The notes under the pieces: generated by a model
Database searches by the model: none
What the model saw: the letters and a program-made list of their open reading frames with translations, nothing else
Told to the model about the DNA's origin: nothing
Shown: positions 41,729 to 51,452 of the stretch, piece after piece
Layout of the letters: every line of letters begins with the position of its first letter
Numbering within the stretch: the first letter of the stretch is position 1
DNA from: an uncultured Lachnospiraceae bacterium
Lineage (GTDB): Bacteria > Bacillota > Clostridia > Lachnospirales > Lachnospiraceae
Reading direction: 5' to 3'
Assembly (NCBI GenBank): GCA_910580195.1
Contig: CAJTWA010000004.1
Coordinates: 1-64,000, forward strand
DNA length: 64,000 bases
Program-made: the position numbers and the translations under genes

Positions 41729-41763
41729 TAAAACCGGAGGCCTTCTTTGGAAAGCCCCCGGTA
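41729..41763 (-). terminator. Terminator of the second chemoreceptor gene
   Basis: On the minus strand ACCGGGGGC and GGCCTCCGGT pair around an 11-nt loop, followed by TTTTATG. The rest of 41498-41728 shows no gene. Confidence 0.65.
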
Positions 41764-41800
41764 TCCATAATTCTATCGGACTATATAAATTATGTAATAT

Positions 41801-43513
41801 TTACAGTTCTGACGGCAAATTAAATTTCCCAATCAGTTCATCTAAACAGATTGCCTGTGCAGACAGCTCTTCACTGGTTGCAGAGGACTCTTCTGCCGTG
41901 GCTGAGTTGGACTGTACCACCTCGGAAATCTGGTTGACGCCCTGCTCTGCCTGTTTCATGGCAGTTGCCTGATCTGCGGCGGTGCTGCTTACGGTCTTGG
42001 AGGAGGATGCAATCTTCCCAATCCCTTCCACAACTGTCTTAATGGACGCTGAAGCACGTTCTGCCGCTTCATTCCCTTCTTCTACTTCGCGGATTGCGCC
42101 TTCAATCAGTTCCCTTGTTTCCACTGCTGCCGTGGAGCTCTGCTCTGCAAGCTGGCGGATCTGGTCTGCCACTACGGAGAAGCCCCTCCCGGCCTCACCA
42201 GCCCTTGCTGCCTCAATCGAAGCATTTAAGGAAAGAAGGTTGGTCTGGGATGCAATATCCTCAATTTCAGAAATAATGTTCCCAATCTTCTGGGATGCTT
42301 CATTGATGCGCCCCATTGCCGCTACCATCATTTCCATTTCACCCCGGCTGCGGTCTGCCTCATCTGCATATTTCTGGGCAAGCTGGTAAGATTCTTCCGC
42401 CTTTTCTGCTGCAAGGACGATATTGTCGGTAATCGTCATAATGGTTGCCTGCATTTCCTGTACGGCGCCGGCCTGTTCCGTTGCGCCTTCTGCAAGGCTC
42501 TGGGATGCTTCCGCCAAGTTGGTGGAGCCTGCAGAAACCTGCGTGGATGCTTCATCAATGGATTGGATGGTAGTTACCATCTGTTTCTTCAGTTCACGGA
42601 GGGAAAGATAAATCTGTTCGAAATCCCCAGTATACCTGCTTTCATCTTCGGAATAAATGTCATAATTGGAATTTGCCATTTCCCCAAGGAGCCGTTCTTC
42701 GTCCGCAATGACAAAATTCAGGGTTGCCGCCATATCCCTTGCTACGGCTATCATCTCTGCAACTTCATCCTGCGAATCCACATCTGGGAACGGGGAAGAA
42801 AGGTCGCCCTTTGCAAATGTTTCCAGACGCTCTTTTAATTTGATTGTCGGCGCAGCAATGCCTTCTGCAATGCCTGTGCCCAGATGGATGGACAAAACGA
42901 TGGCAAGCACGATTACAACGGCAACTACGGCTGGCAATAAAATACTGAGCAGGGAAAGCTGCTGGGACAGGGACTGGCCTTTGTCAACCTTAATCTCCAT
43001 AATCTCCGTCAGGTGGCTGTAAATCTCCTCATACATAGGCCCTAACTCGCCCATTGCCATTTCCTGTGCCTGCTTACACTTCTCAATGTCTGTTGTGGCG
43101 CCTAACTCAAGTATTTCCCCTTCTAAAGCCCAATACTCCTCCAAGTCCGTTTTCAGTTCCGTATAAAGCGCCTTATTCTCGGCTGTCACCATAGTTTTTT
43201 CCAGTTCTACGAATTCAGCTTCAAATTCTCCCTTACATTCCTGATGCTGGGCCTGCATTTTCTCTATGAAGCTATCGTCGTCATAGCCTATGACCCCGCG
43301 CAATGCAGACCTTGTATCTGCAAAGCTGGCCATTGCCTTCCCTACATCCCCCTGGGCAAACCCATAATTCACCAGTGCGCCGGAATAGAGATTGGACACT
43401 ACAATCATTCCAATTACCCCAATTGCTGCGACTACCGCCATCATCCCTGCAATCAAAGTAAATGATTTCTTCAGGCGTTCCCGGATTTTCATATTATTCA
43501 GCTTCTCTAACAT
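41801..43513 (-). CDS. Methyl-accepting chemotaxis protein with four-helix-bundle sensor
   Basis: About 570 aa. A short cytoplasmic lead (MLEKLNNMKIRERLKKSF) and first membrane segment (about 18-42) precede a periplasmic-side helical bundle of about 160 residues. A second membrane segment (about 190-215), HAMP, and signalling domain with AGEAGRGFSVVADQIRQLAE follow. The ATG at 43513 has GGAGAAGAGGA upstream. Earlier in-frame starts give a charged, non-family extension. The gene is single. 4HB_MCP receptors sense small molecules or partner proteins; the ligand is unknown. Confidence 0.92.
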   Translation of the reverse strand: MLEKLNNMKIRERLKKSFTLIAGMMAVVAAIGVIGMIVVSNLYSGALVNYGFAQGDVGKAMASFADTRSALRGVIGYDDDSFIEKMQAQHQECKGEFEAEFVELEKTMVTAENKALYTELKTDLEEYWALEGEILELGATTDIEKCKQAQEMAMGELGPMYEEIYSHLTEIMEIKVDKGQSLSQQLSLLSILLPAVVAVVIVLAIVLSIHLGTGIAEGIAAPTIKLKERLETFAKGDLSSPFPDVDSQDEVAEMIAVARDMAATLNFVIADEERLLGEMANSNYDIYSEDESRYTGDFEQIYLSLRELKKQMVTTIQSIDEASTQVSAGSTNLAEASQSLAEGATEQAGAVQEMQATIMTITDNIVLAAEKAEESYQLAQKYADEADRSRGEMEMMVAAMGRINEASQKIGNIISEIEDIASQTNLLSLNASIEAARAGEAGRGFSVVADQIRQLAEQSSTAAVETRELIEGAIREVEEGNEAAERASASIKTVVEGIGKIASSSKTVSSTAADQATAMKQAEQGVNQISEVVQSNSATAEESSATSEELSAQAICLDELIGKFNLPSEL

Positions 43514-43788
43514 TCCTCTTCTCCGTCCTTTTCGTAAATTTCCGAACTCCCTGACATACCTTCCTACTTGTAAATCTTCGAATTTCAGGCCACATCTTTC
43601 TTCGGATAGATGCCTCCTTAAACGCAAAGAAGAACCCAACTATATCGCCCGGTACGTGGTATTCTTCGGATCTGCATTTTTATAAACATCTGCATTTCCA
43701 TTTTACCGCCTTTTCCTTGTCCCGTCAATCTTTTCCGTAAAATTAGCACTATTTTTTGTCACATTTTTTTACAAAATTTTACATGCCG

Positions 43789-44412
43789 CTACCTTACAGC
43801 CAGCCACTCCCTAAGCCCAATCCCGAAAGCCACCAAAACCGCTGCCGCCCCGGCCATCGGAACCACAAACCCATAGCCCCCTTTCATCATCTGGAACAGT
43901 GCAAAACTGCCCAGATACCTAGAACCCCCAATGTTTGCAAAGAAATACACCACAGAAACCATATAGCCCAGCACTGCCTGGTTGGTAATCCCGCTGACAA
44001 AAAAGCCAATGCTGCCTAGGAAAAAAATCTCGCAGAAGGAGCCAACCCATAACGCCCTCCCGTCAAAATGGCTGTTTCCCTGCTCCATCCGCTGGATAAA
44101 CACTGTGACAGCCACGGCTAAGGCCGCTGTAGCTGCCAACAGGCGGAGCAGGTACAGTTTCCAGAGGGGGGTTGCCTTGGATTTTTCCAAAAGCCAGAGC
44201 TCTTTGTCTTGTTCCGGCAGGAACAGGGGCGTTAAGAGAAGGATGCCCGTAAAAGCGGCGTACATTTCCATTACTTTTGCTGCCTGCAGCCTATCCAAGT
44301 TGCGGAAGCTGACAAAGCACCCAGACAGGCAGCAGAACACCGCCGTTACAACTAAATGCGGCAGATACTGCCTGCAGAAAAAACCTTTTCCAATGCTCAA
44401 ATACCGTTCCAT
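43789..44412 (-). CDS. ABC-2 type transporter membrane protein (short)
   Basis: About 207 aa with roughly six hydrophobic segments, no catalytic motifs. It is the last gene of the leftward cluster ATPase-permease-permease. The ATG at 44412 (MERYLSIGKGFF) has GGGGG 8 nt upstream. The longer frame upstream is built from tandem repeats and is unlikely to be the true N-terminus. It probably forms a heteromeric channel with the 415-aa permease. Confidence 0.75.
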   Translation of the reverse strand: MERYLSIGKGFFCRQYLPHLVVTAVFCCLSGCFVSFRNLDRLQAAKVMEMYAAFTGILLLTPLFLPEQDKELWLLEKSKATPLWKLYLLRLLAATAALAVAVTVFIQRMEQGNSHFDGRALWVGSFCEIFFLGSIGFFVSGITNQAVLGYMVSVVYFFANIGGSRYLGSFALFQMMKGGYGFVVPMAGAAAVLVAFGIGLREWLAVR

Positions 44413-44600
44413 AGATGGTTCCCCCTTTTTTGCTTCCATGCTCTTCCATGCATATGCCCAGCCTCTTCTATGCCAAAGCCTTTTTCCATAAGCTGTTTTT
44501 CCCCTTGCCAAAATGATTTTCCATGCATGTGCCAAGTTCCCTCCATGCAAAAACCCTTTTCCATAAACTGTTTTTTCTGCTTAAATGCTTTTCCATAAGC
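44410..44600. repeat. Degenerate 75-bp repeat between the two permease genes
   Basis: Two units with 75-bp spacing (CCATAARCTGTTTTT at 44487 and 44562). They contain CCATGCATRTGCC. The ends resemble both the last codons of the upstream permease gene and the start of the downstream one (AACCATCTATGG in each), which suggests tandem duplication of the junction. Confidence 0.65.
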
Positions 44601-44604
44601 GTCT

Positions 44605-45852
44605 TCATTTTCCCTTACGCCGAAATAATCTCCCATAGATGGTTTCCCCTTCCCTGCGTTTTTTCCCATAACATAAAACTGCCACGGCGAAGGCAAGCAC
44701 GGCTAGGGCTGCATAGCATCCCCGGTTTAGGAAAAGTTCTGCCCGCTGCCCCCAAAATGCCTCGGTACTGCCCACCGTATTCCATCGGCAGACCAGATGG
44801 AGCCCAAAATCCCCCCGCAGGCCAGAAGCGCTAAACAGGCTGCCTATGGCCCAGAAAACTTGGAGGAAAATAGAAATGGCATTTTCTGTTAGCTCCGTGA
44901 TGAAAAATGAAATTGCAAGGACGGCCATCACCTCCGGCAGCAGCCACATGCAGGTGTATTTCAGGAAAGCCAATGCGTCCGGCGTTACCCCAAGGGTCCT
45001 TGCATGGTACTGGTAGGGCATCTGCATCACAAATGATGTCACCAGCACTGGCAGGAAAGCCATGCACAGGTTGGCTAGGTAGCGGCTCCCTAAAATCTGT
45101 ACTGCAGAGGCTTCATGGGCATATACTACTTGCGCCGCTTTCGCCCGCTTATCCCGCAGGCAGCGCGTCACGCCTAGGAAGATTGGAAGGACGGCAAGGA
45201 TAATCCCTGCATAATCGCAGAACAGCCTTGCAGTAGCCCCTGTCACCCTGTCCTTGCTGCAGATTGCGTCAAATTCTGCTGCTGCCTGCTCATATGTCAT
45301 GGGGACGCTTACGCCCCGGCCAAGGCTCTCTTTGCTGTAAGCGCTGCCTGCCCCTATAATTTTGCTGGCTTTTTCCATATTTTCACAGAATTCTTCATAG
45401 GTAAGGCCTTCCCTCGGGGAAACTTCATAGCTGGCCTGTGCTTGGATGGCTTGTTCCACGGTATCCTGCCCATACTGCCCAAAATGCTCCTCTTCCTCCT
45501 GCACCAGCTCTTCCCAGCTTTTCCCCGTACATTCCTCAATGATTTCTTTTATCCCTGCCAGTTCCGTTTCGTTTAAAGTTACCCGCCGGATAAAGCCCAT
45601 GGGATAGGTGGCATAGGAATTCCATTGTGTTTCCGATACCAGACTTGCCAGCTTAGATTCCATCACGGCAGCCGTGTCATGGGTAGCCGTGGTCCCATAA
45701 TACCCCTGCCCAGGTTCTGGCTTTTCCATGTTGCTTGTCATTTCGCTGCCCAGCTGGCTGGAAAGGAAAAGGACAAATACTGCCACATACAGGTAGTAAA
45801 CCATGCTTTTTAATACCTGCTTACATTCTTTCCAAAATAAAGCCCCAAACAT
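44605..45852 (-). CDS. ABC-2 type transporter permease (large)
   Basis: About 415 aa. One N-terminal membrane segment (about 15-35), a soluble extracellular region (about 40-200), then roughly five to six membrane segments, a layout typical of ABC-2 permeases with an extended loop. Start ATG at 45852 (MFGALFWKECKQVLKS), with GGGGG 7 nt upstream. It lies 11 bp after the ATPase gene. It is probably an efflux or immunity transporter. The substrate cannot be read from sequence. Confidence 0.82.
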   Translation of the reverse strand: MFGALFWKECKQVLKSMVYYLYVAVFVLFLSSQLGSEMTSNMEKPEPGQGYYGTTATHDTAAVMESKLASLVSETQWNSYATYPMGFIRRVTLNETELAGIKEIIEECTGKSWEELVQEEEEHFGQYGQDTVEQAIQAQASYEVSPREGLTYEEFCENMEKASKIIGAGSAYSKESLGRGVSVPMTYEQAAAEFDAICSKDRVTGATARLFCDYAGIILAVLPIFLGVTRCLRDKRAKAAQVVYAHEASAVQILGSRYLANLCMAFLPVLVTSFVMQMPYQYHARTLGVTPDALAFLKYTCMWLLPEVMAVLAISFFITELTENAISIFLQVFWAIGSLFSASGLRGDFGLHLVCRWNTVGSTEAFWGQRAELFLNRGCYAALAVLAFAVAVLCYGKKRREGETIYGRLFRRKGK

Positions 45853-45863
45853 GCCCACACCCC

Positions 45864-46751
45864 CTATTCCCTGCCCCGGGAGGCAGAAAGCTGGCCCATC
45901 AGGTACATATAGGCATCCTCCACATCTGGGCTTGCGGGCTTCGCCCCTTCCATGGGCAGCCCATCGGCAATGATTTTAATGCTGGCGGTGCTGCCGTTTG
46001 TAAGGATCCCAGTCACAAGAAACTGTTCCTGCACCATTGGCAGTTCCATCGTGGATATTTCCATGGTATAGGCTTTTCCCCGGACGGACTCCAAAAGCTG
46101 GGATACTGTCCCATGGAACAAGATTTCCCCTAGGTTCAGCACCGCGATGTTCTCACAGGTGGCTTCAATATCCCCCACGATATGGGTGGAAAGGATGACA
46201 ATGCGGTCTTTGGCAATTTCACAGAGGAGGTTCCGGAAACGCACCCGCTCCTCCGGATCCAGCCCGGCGGTAGGTTCGTCTACCACAATGACTTTTGGAT
46301 CGTGGATGATAGCCTGCGCAATCCCAAGCCGCCGCTTCATGCCGCCGGACATGGCCCGGACCTTAGTCTTATGCTGATCCCCCAAATTTACTTTTTCCAG
46401 CATCAGGGGCACCTTTTTTGCCCGCTCCTTTTTGCCCATGCCTGACAGGACGGCAAGGTAATCCAACGCTTCATACGCCCCCATATTCCCGTACATAGAA
46501 AAATCTTGGGGCAGGTAGCCGACAATTTTCCTAATTTGGCTGCACTGGCTGACGGGAACCCCGCAGAGGGTAACTTCGCCGCTGGTTTTTTTCGTCAGTG
46601 CCACCAGCACTTTCATTAACGTAGTCTTCCCGGCCCCGTTTGGGCCAAGAAGGCCGAACATCCCTTGGCCGATTTCCAAGTCCACATGGCGCAAGGCCTG
46701 TTTTTTCCCGAAATTCTTCGATAAATCCTTGATTTCTATTTTTGTTTCCAT
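45864..46751 (-). CDS. ABC-2 transporter ATP-binding protein
   Basis: 295 aa. Walker A LLGPNGAGKTTLMKVL near residue 37, Q-loop VGYLPQDFSMYG, signature AMSGGMKRRLGIAQA, Walker B VIVVDEPTAGLDPEER, and H-loop ILSTHIVGD. It is the DRA/BcrA-like subtype. The C-terminal tail, rich in beta and acidic residues, is typical. It is followed by two permeases and preceded (210 bp) by the sensor kinase, so the kinase-regulator pair likely controls it. Confidence 0.93.
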   Translation of the reverse strand: METKIEIKDLSKNFGKKQALRHVDLEIGQGMFGLLGPNGAGKTTLMKVLVALTKKTSGEVTLCGVPVSQCSQIRKIVGYLPQDFSMYGNMGAYEALDYLAVLSGMGKKERAKKVPLMLEKVNLGDQHKTKVRAMSGGMKRRLGIAQAIIHDPKVIVVDEPTAGLDPEERVRFRNLLCEIAKDRIVILSTHIVGDIEATCENIAVLNLGEILFHGTVSQLLESVRGKAYTMEISTMELPMVQEQFLVTGILTNGSTASIKIIADGLPMEGAKPASPDVEDAYMYLMGQLSASRGRE

Positions 46752-46961
46752 TTCCTATTCTGGTTACTGCTTTTACCGCCTTGCACGGCACATCCAGTTT
46801 TGCGCCATGCAGCCAGATGGGAAGCCGGCCCGTTGCCGCCCTCCCTGGCAGGTAGCTGGCGTTTGCACAGTAACGTTTGCTGCCTCCCTTCCTATTTGGG
46901 GTTCCTGTTCCTCTGCCCCATCCTATGGATATAGTATAAAAAGAATTTATCTATGAATTTC

Positions 46962-48230
46962 CTACAAATTGATAGTACTTTTCCTAAAACTTCTGTCCGG
47001 ATTATGCTGCCGCCATTCCCTGTGCGAGCCTGCGCTTTCCCGCACCCCTACCGACAGTGTGGCGGCAGCGATTGCCCCTTGCGTGACACTGTTTTGCAAG
47101 GCCAGCCGGCCTCCATGGATTTCACAGAGCATCCGGCAGATGGACAGGCCAATGCCAAAATGCCCGCGGCTGTTTTCTTCCTCACTGAAATACGTTTCTG
47201 TGCCGCGCCGCAATGCTTTTTCGGAAAATCCCGGCCCGTCATCCTTTACAAAAATGGTAAACTCTTTCCCTTCCAATACTGCCTTTACCTGAATGTGTTC
47301 CTTTCCATACCGCAGCGCGTTGCCCAGCAAGTTGTCAAATACCTCCAACAGCAGGTTTTTGTCCAGAAACAGTTCCTGCCCCAAGCCTCCTGCCTGGAAG
47401 GTGATTTCCTGCTTTGTGCCTTGGCGTATGCCTTCCAAAATCCCCTCCATCTGGGCTGCCAGCTCCAAGCTGCCCTGCCATTCCCCGGAAAGCTCCCATT
47501 TTTCCATTTTCTGGATGGTGGCCATGGTGTTGGAAAATTGGAACAGCCGCTCCTCCTGCTGGCGCATGGCTTCTAGTTTTTCCAACAGCATCCTTTCTGT
47601 AACCTTGCCCCTTGGCACATACCGCTGCAAAAATTCCGTATAGCCCCGGATGACCGTCAGGGGCGTACGGATGTCATGGGCAAAGGCGGCGTTAATTTTC
47701 CGCTGCTCCTCCTGCTGTTTCCACTGGCCCCTTTTCTCTTTCAGGAGCCCTGCCCGCATCTGCTCCATTTCACGGCACAAGGCGCCCATCTCATCTTGGC
47801 TGCGCCAGACGATTGGATGGCTGTAATCCCCCATATTAATATAAGCAAGCCCCGCTTTCATTACGGCAAGGGGCTGTTTCATTTTTGTATCCAAAAAAAT
47901 TTTCCCTACAATGCAAAAACAGCCGAAACTGTACAGGTACAGGCAATAACGGTAACATGCCTTCAGCACTGGCAGCAGGATGCTTTCCCAATCCTTTGCT
48001 CTCCCAAAGGCCCCGCCTTCCTGCACTGGGTAAAAAGGCTCCATGCAAACCGCCGTTTCCTGCCGTTTTACCAACACCTCAATCCACGCAAGGCAGACAT
48101 TCCTTGTAACCCAGTACATGGCCCCTACGCCCACCATGCCCACGCAAAGGTACCATACCAACGCCCGGACTAAGGATCTTTCCTGTAAAATTTTCCCAAG
48201 CTGCCCTGCTTTCTCTTCTAACCAATCCAT
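46962..48230 (-). CDS. Sensor histidine kinase
   Basis: About 422 aa. Two membrane segments (about 24-44 and 93-112) enclose a short extracellular loop, followed by a HAMP-like linker. The H-box is INAAFAHDIRTPLTVIRGYT near residue 193, the N-box EVFDNLLGNALRYG, and G-boxes VKDDGPGFSE and GHFGIGLSICRMLCEIHGG. The ATG at 48230 is preceded by AGGGTGG. The response-regulator gene lies 281 bp upstream, separated by a repeat element, and an ABC transporter follows. Confidence 0.92.
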   Translation of the reverse strand: MDWLEEKAGQLGKILQERSLVRALVWYLCVGMVGVGAMYWVTRNVCLAWIEVLVKRQETAVCMEPFYPVQEGGAFGRAKDWESILLPVLKACYRYCLYLYSFGCFCIVGKIFLDTKMKQPLAVMKAGLAYINMGDYSHPIVWRSQDEMGALCREMEQMRAGLLKEKRGQWKQQEEQRKINAAFAHDIRTPLTVIRGYTEFLQRYVPRGKVTERMLLEKLEAMRQQEERLFQFSNTMATIQKMEKWELSGEWQGSLELAAQMEGILEGIRQGTKQEITFQAGGLGQELFLDKNLLLEVFDNLLGNALRYGKEHIQVKAVLEGKEFTIFVKDDGPGFSEKALRRGTETYFSEEENSRGHFGIGLSICRMLCEIHGGRLALQNSVTQGAIAAATLSVGVRESAGSHREWRQHNPDRSFRKSTINL

Positions 48231-48325
48231 TTGCAATCCACCCTCTTATCACTTCCGACAGAACAAAGTGGGCAAGCCCACTTCAATTCCCCGAACCCCT
48301 CATTCTTGAGGGGCTTGGACATTTT

Positions 48326-48460
48326 GCGCGCCGAGCACGGTCGCCTTGGCGACATAATACCCTTCGTGCGAGTGTGCCTCCTGCCCGGAGGGCTTTCTCT
48401 TATAGGAAAGTCATAGACTTCAGCACTTCACAGTAGTAATGTCTTTCCTGTAAGAGAACA
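48326..48460. repeat. Dispersed hairpin repeat, family 2, divergent copy
   Basis: Shares GCGCGC, CCCGGAGGGCTTT and a terminal palindrome (CTCTTATAGGAAAG with CTTTCCTGTAAGAG) with the copies at 1-106 and 14105-14210. It occupies the space between the regulator and kinase genes. A second short palindrome, CCCCTCATTCTTGAGGGG, lies at 48296-48313. Confidence 0.55.
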
Positions 48461-48511
48461 AAAATTCCGAGCTGCCCTCCCCGGATTTCCCATCCATGGG
48501 CATCCTTGCTG

Positions 48512-49177
48512 TCAATCCACCCATTTGTATCCTACGCCCCAAACCGTTTCAATATGGTGTTTCCCCTTATCCATTTTCTGCCGGATCCTACGGACATGCT
48601 CCGCAATAATCGAAGGATCCGCCTCCCCGTCAAAACCCCGGGCCTTCTCATAAATCTGTTCTTTTTCAAACACCTGCCCGCTATGGGTAATCAAAAGCTC
48701 CACGATGGAAAACTCTGTTTTAGTCAGCCCCGCATCTTCCCCCTCCACCAACACCTGATGGCCGGAAAAATCCACAGCCAGCTCCCCATTGACATAAACA
48801 TTGCTGTTCTGCTGCCGCCGCTCCTCCCGGCGCAGGTGGGCTCCTACCCGTGCCAGCATTTCCTCCATGCCAAATGGCTTTATGATATAGTCGTCCCCTC
48901 CCGACTTAAATCCGTTGACCCTGTCCTGTTCTTCCGTCCGGGCAGTGAGGAACAGGATGGGGCAGTCTACGTAATCCCGGATTTTTTCACAGACGGTATA
49001 GCCGTCCATGCCGGGCATATTGATATCCATGATAATCAGATCCGGCTGGTATTTCAGGCTTTCCATGGCCTCCATCCCATTTTTGGCTGTATACACCAGA
49101 TAGCCTTCCATCTCTAAGGACTCTTTCAGCAAGCTGCGGATGCCCGCTTCGTCGTCTACGGCAAGTATTTTTTTCAC
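48512..49177 (-). CDS. OmpR-family response regulator
   Basis: 221 aa. Receiver: AVDDEAGIRSLL at the start, phosphoacceptor in IIMDINMPGMDG, and the conserved Lys in YIIKPFGMEEMLARVGA. The winged-helix output domain ends GKHHIETVWGVGYKW. The GTG at 49177 was chosen because AAAAGGAG sits 6 nt upstream and gives the usual VKKILAVDDE start. Upstream in-frame ATGs add a non-family extension. It probably controls the following kinase and ABC-2 transporter genes. Confidence 0.92.
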   Translation of the reverse strand: MKKILAVDDEAGIRSLLKESLEMEGYLVYTAKNGMEAMESLKYQPDLIIMDINMPGMDGYTVCEKIRDYVDCPILFLTARTEEQDRVNGFKSGGDDYIIKPFGMEEMLARVGAHLRREERRQQNSNVYVNGELAVDFSGHQVLVEGEDAGLTKTEFSIVELLITHSGQVFEKEQIYEKARGFDGEADPSIIAEHVRRIRQKMDKGKHHIETVWGVGYKWVD

Positions 49178-49367
49178 AGTATGCTCCTTTTGCTCCACTA
49201 TTTTTATTTTCTCCTTCATACGCAGGCCTTGCAGCATACGGTATGCCACCATAATTTTCCCTAAAAGCGTCCATAGGCCTATGGATGCTGCGGCACGCCC
49301 TTTGCTACACTACGATTATACCTGTATCTGGTTCAAATGGCAAAGGGATTTTTAGCTTACAAGTTAA

Positions 49368-49396
49368 ATGACAGGGCTGGCTGGGTGTGGTATACT
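49368..49396 (+). promoter_or_regulatory. Promoter for the coiled-coil protein gene
   Basis: ATGACA (49368-49373) and TATACT (49391-49396) are separated by 17 bp, 50 bp before the start codon. Confidence 0.55.
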
Positions 49397-49446
49397 GACA
49401 GAAACAGCAGCGAAACAGAAAATTAATGGAAAAGAGGAGGAACCGT

Positions 49447-49896
49447 ATGACAGACCATGAATTGTTAGTTGCCATATCAGGCATTATGGACAAGAAATTA
49501 ATCCCGATAGAAAACAGGCTTGATACGATGCAGGGGGAAATACGCACCATGCAAGGGGAAATACGTACCATGCAGGGGGAAATACGCTCCATCAAAGGTG
49601 AAATTAATGGGATGAAGGGTGAAATTAATGCATTAAAAGGTGAAATTAGTACCATGAAGGTTGAAATCCTTACCATAAAAGGGGATATCCTCACCATACA
49701 GGATGAAATCCACGACATGAAATTGTTCCAAGAAAATGTTATCCTTCCACGCCTGAACACCATTGAGTCTTGTTACACCGACACCTATGAACGTTATAAA
49801 ATGTATGCTGATAAAATGGAATCTGTGATTGAAGATACAGCGCTGCTTAAAAAAGTTGTGTCAAAACACAGCGAACAGCTGCAAAAGATTTCATAG
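49447..49896 (+). CDS. Coiled-coil protein of unknown function with heptad repeats
   Basis: 149 aa. After an N-terminal segment (MTDHELLVAISGIMDKK), about ten seven-residue repeats of the type M-x-G-E-I-R-T (about residues 27-100) form a regular coiled coil. Underlying DNA repeats every 21 bp (49522-49720). A C-terminal helical part, RYKMYADKMESVIEDTALLK, follows. AGGAGG sits 6 nt before the ATG at 49447, and a promoter is present, so it is a real gene. It is divergent from the response-regulator gene. The function is unknown, and repeat number could vary between strains. Confidence 0.75.
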   Translation: MTDHELLVAISGIMDKKLIPIENRLDTMQGEIRTMQGEIRTMQGEIRSIKGEINGMKGEINALKGEISTMKVEILTIKGDILTIQDEIHDMKLFQENVILPRLNTIESCYTDTYERYKMYADKMESVIEDTALLKKVVSKHSEQLQKIS

Positions 49897-50032
49897 CCGC
49901 ATCCCATGCCCTTTCTTAGGTCCAAGGGGCACGGCACAATGCAGACCCAAAACTCCGGAACAGAACCAAAATGCAAACCCCGCTGGTTTTCTTTAAATTC
50001 GAAGAGCTGCCAGAACAACGGTTTTAAAATAC

Positions 50033-50079
50033 CAGAAGCCCGCCAAGGCTGAAATGCTTACCTTAACGGGCTTCTGGCA
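50033..50079 (-). terminator. Terminator of the PTS/dehydrogenase operon
   Basis: GCCAGAAGCCCG and CGGGCTTCTGG form an 11-bp stem; on the minus strand TATTTTAAAA follows. It may also serve the converging coiled-coil gene. The remainder of 49897-50173 has no gene. Confidence 0.65.
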
Positions 50080-50173
50080 AAATGTGTGGGGGAGATACAT
50101 AGCCCCATCCTGCCTGTTTTGCCTTACTGGCTTTTAGCGGGATTTGGGATTATCCTATCATTTAGCCTTCCTG

Positions 50174-51433
50174 TTATGCATTTACTCCAAAATGCTTGAA
50201 CAGCAATTCTTCAGCTTCTTTAGACCAAAGCCCTTTATGCTTCTTGCAGCACTCATCCAGTTCTTTATAGAATGGGTCTTTTTCCCCTAATTTCCCAAAG
50301 TCCTCAATTGCTGTCATGGGCATGTCGAACTGGGTATAAGCAAGCTTCTTGCCGCCGGGGATATTCGGCAGGTTTTTGGTAGTTTCCACAATGGAATCCA
50401 TGCCGCCTACATGCGTTACCATAACTGCTGAATTGATTAACCCTTTTGCAGATTTCTCAATGGCTTCTTTCATATCATCGGTATTCCCGCCTGTGGAACC
50501 CATAATTTTTGTCCTTGCATAATGGCAGTCGTAGAGGTTCATGTTAGCAGAAAACTGGGTATCGGTAGGCCCTGCAAAGAAGTTCATGCAGCCATCTTCC
50601 GCCAGAAGGCGGTTCCCCATCTCTGCAATGCTCTTGACTGGGGCATATACGAATACGTCGCTGTAGCCCTTCCCGCCAGTGATTGCTTTCAGTTCTGCAA
50701 CTGGATCTTCCATACCAGCGGTGTTAACATAGTGGAGTTCCACGCCTTTTTCTGCCGCCTCAGACTCAGGGATTACTTCTTTTGCCCGGGCAATCTTGGC
50801 GTCATTGATGTCAGTAACAACAATGCGTTTCGGCTTATTTTCAAAGGTAAGGCCATAGCTGACTGCCCCAAGCCCCATTGGGCCGCACCCTCCGAGGATT
50901 AAAATATCCCCGCCAGCCAATGTGCCCATTTTGTGCTCATAGGAAAGATGCTCATTATGGTAGTTGCTGTGGTATCCGCCAATACAGCAGCTCATCGGCT
51001 CGCCCAAAGACGCTTCAAAGTAGCTGTCCCCTTCATATTCCCAGATACATCCTTTTTCAATGACGTCCCCCGGGAAAATGCAGTAGGTTGTGGCGCCGCC
51101 GAAATATTCATAAGAATATCCGGGAGATTCCATTTGGCCGGGGATTGCTGGCTGCTGTGCAAACTTTTTGCCTTCATGGAACTGGCCTTTCCATTTTTCC
51201 CCTACCTTTACAATATCGCCTGTAAACTCATGGCCGATAATGACGGGATGCTCTGCCACATTTTCCGGCACGCGCTTGTGGTTTTTCCCAGCCTGCACCA
51301 TTTTCCATGTGGACATGCAGATGCTGTCGCTGACTACCTTTACTAAGATTTCATCCTCCTTGATTTCGGGAAGTTCGAACTCCTCCAACCTGATGTCGTC
51401 TACTCCATACAACCTAACTCCTCTTGCTTTCAT
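50174..51433 (-). CDS. Zinc-type dehydrogenase, L-sorbose-1-phosphate reductase-like
   Basis: A 419-aa medium-chain dehydrogenase/reductase resembling SorE, which interconverts L-sorbose-1-phosphate and glucitol-6-phosphate. The catalytic domain has VIIGHEFTGDIVKVG and SDSICMSTWKM near the first metal ligand. The Rossmann part has ILILGGCGPMGLGAVSYG. It lies 19 bp after a mannitol-type PTS gene, in the same direction. It therefore probably oxidises the hexitol phosphate delivered by that PTS to a ketose phosphate. The exact sugar is uncertain. Confidence 0.82.
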   Translation of the reverse strand: MKARGVRLYGVDDIRLEEFELPEIKEDEILVKVVSDSICMSTWKMVQAGKNHKRVPENVAEHPVIIGHEFTGDIVKVGEKWKGQFHEGKKFAQQPAIPGQMESPGYSYEYFGGATTYCIFPGDVIEKGCIWEYEGDSYFEASLGEPMSCCIGGYHSNYHNEHLSYEHKMGTLAGGDILILGGCGPMGLGAVSYGLTFENKPKRIVVTDINDAKIARAKEVIPESEAAEKGVELHYVNTAGMEDPVAELKAITGGKGYSDVFVYAPVKSIAEMGNRLLAEDGCMNFFAGPTDTQFSANMNLYDCHYARTKIMGSTGGNTDDMKEAIEKSAKGLINSAVMVTHVGGMDSIVETTKNLPNIPGGKKLAYTQFDMPMTAIEDFGKLGEKDPFYKELDECCKKHKGLWSKEAEELLFKHFGVNA

Positions 51434-51452
51434 AATGCTACCTCCTGTTTTT

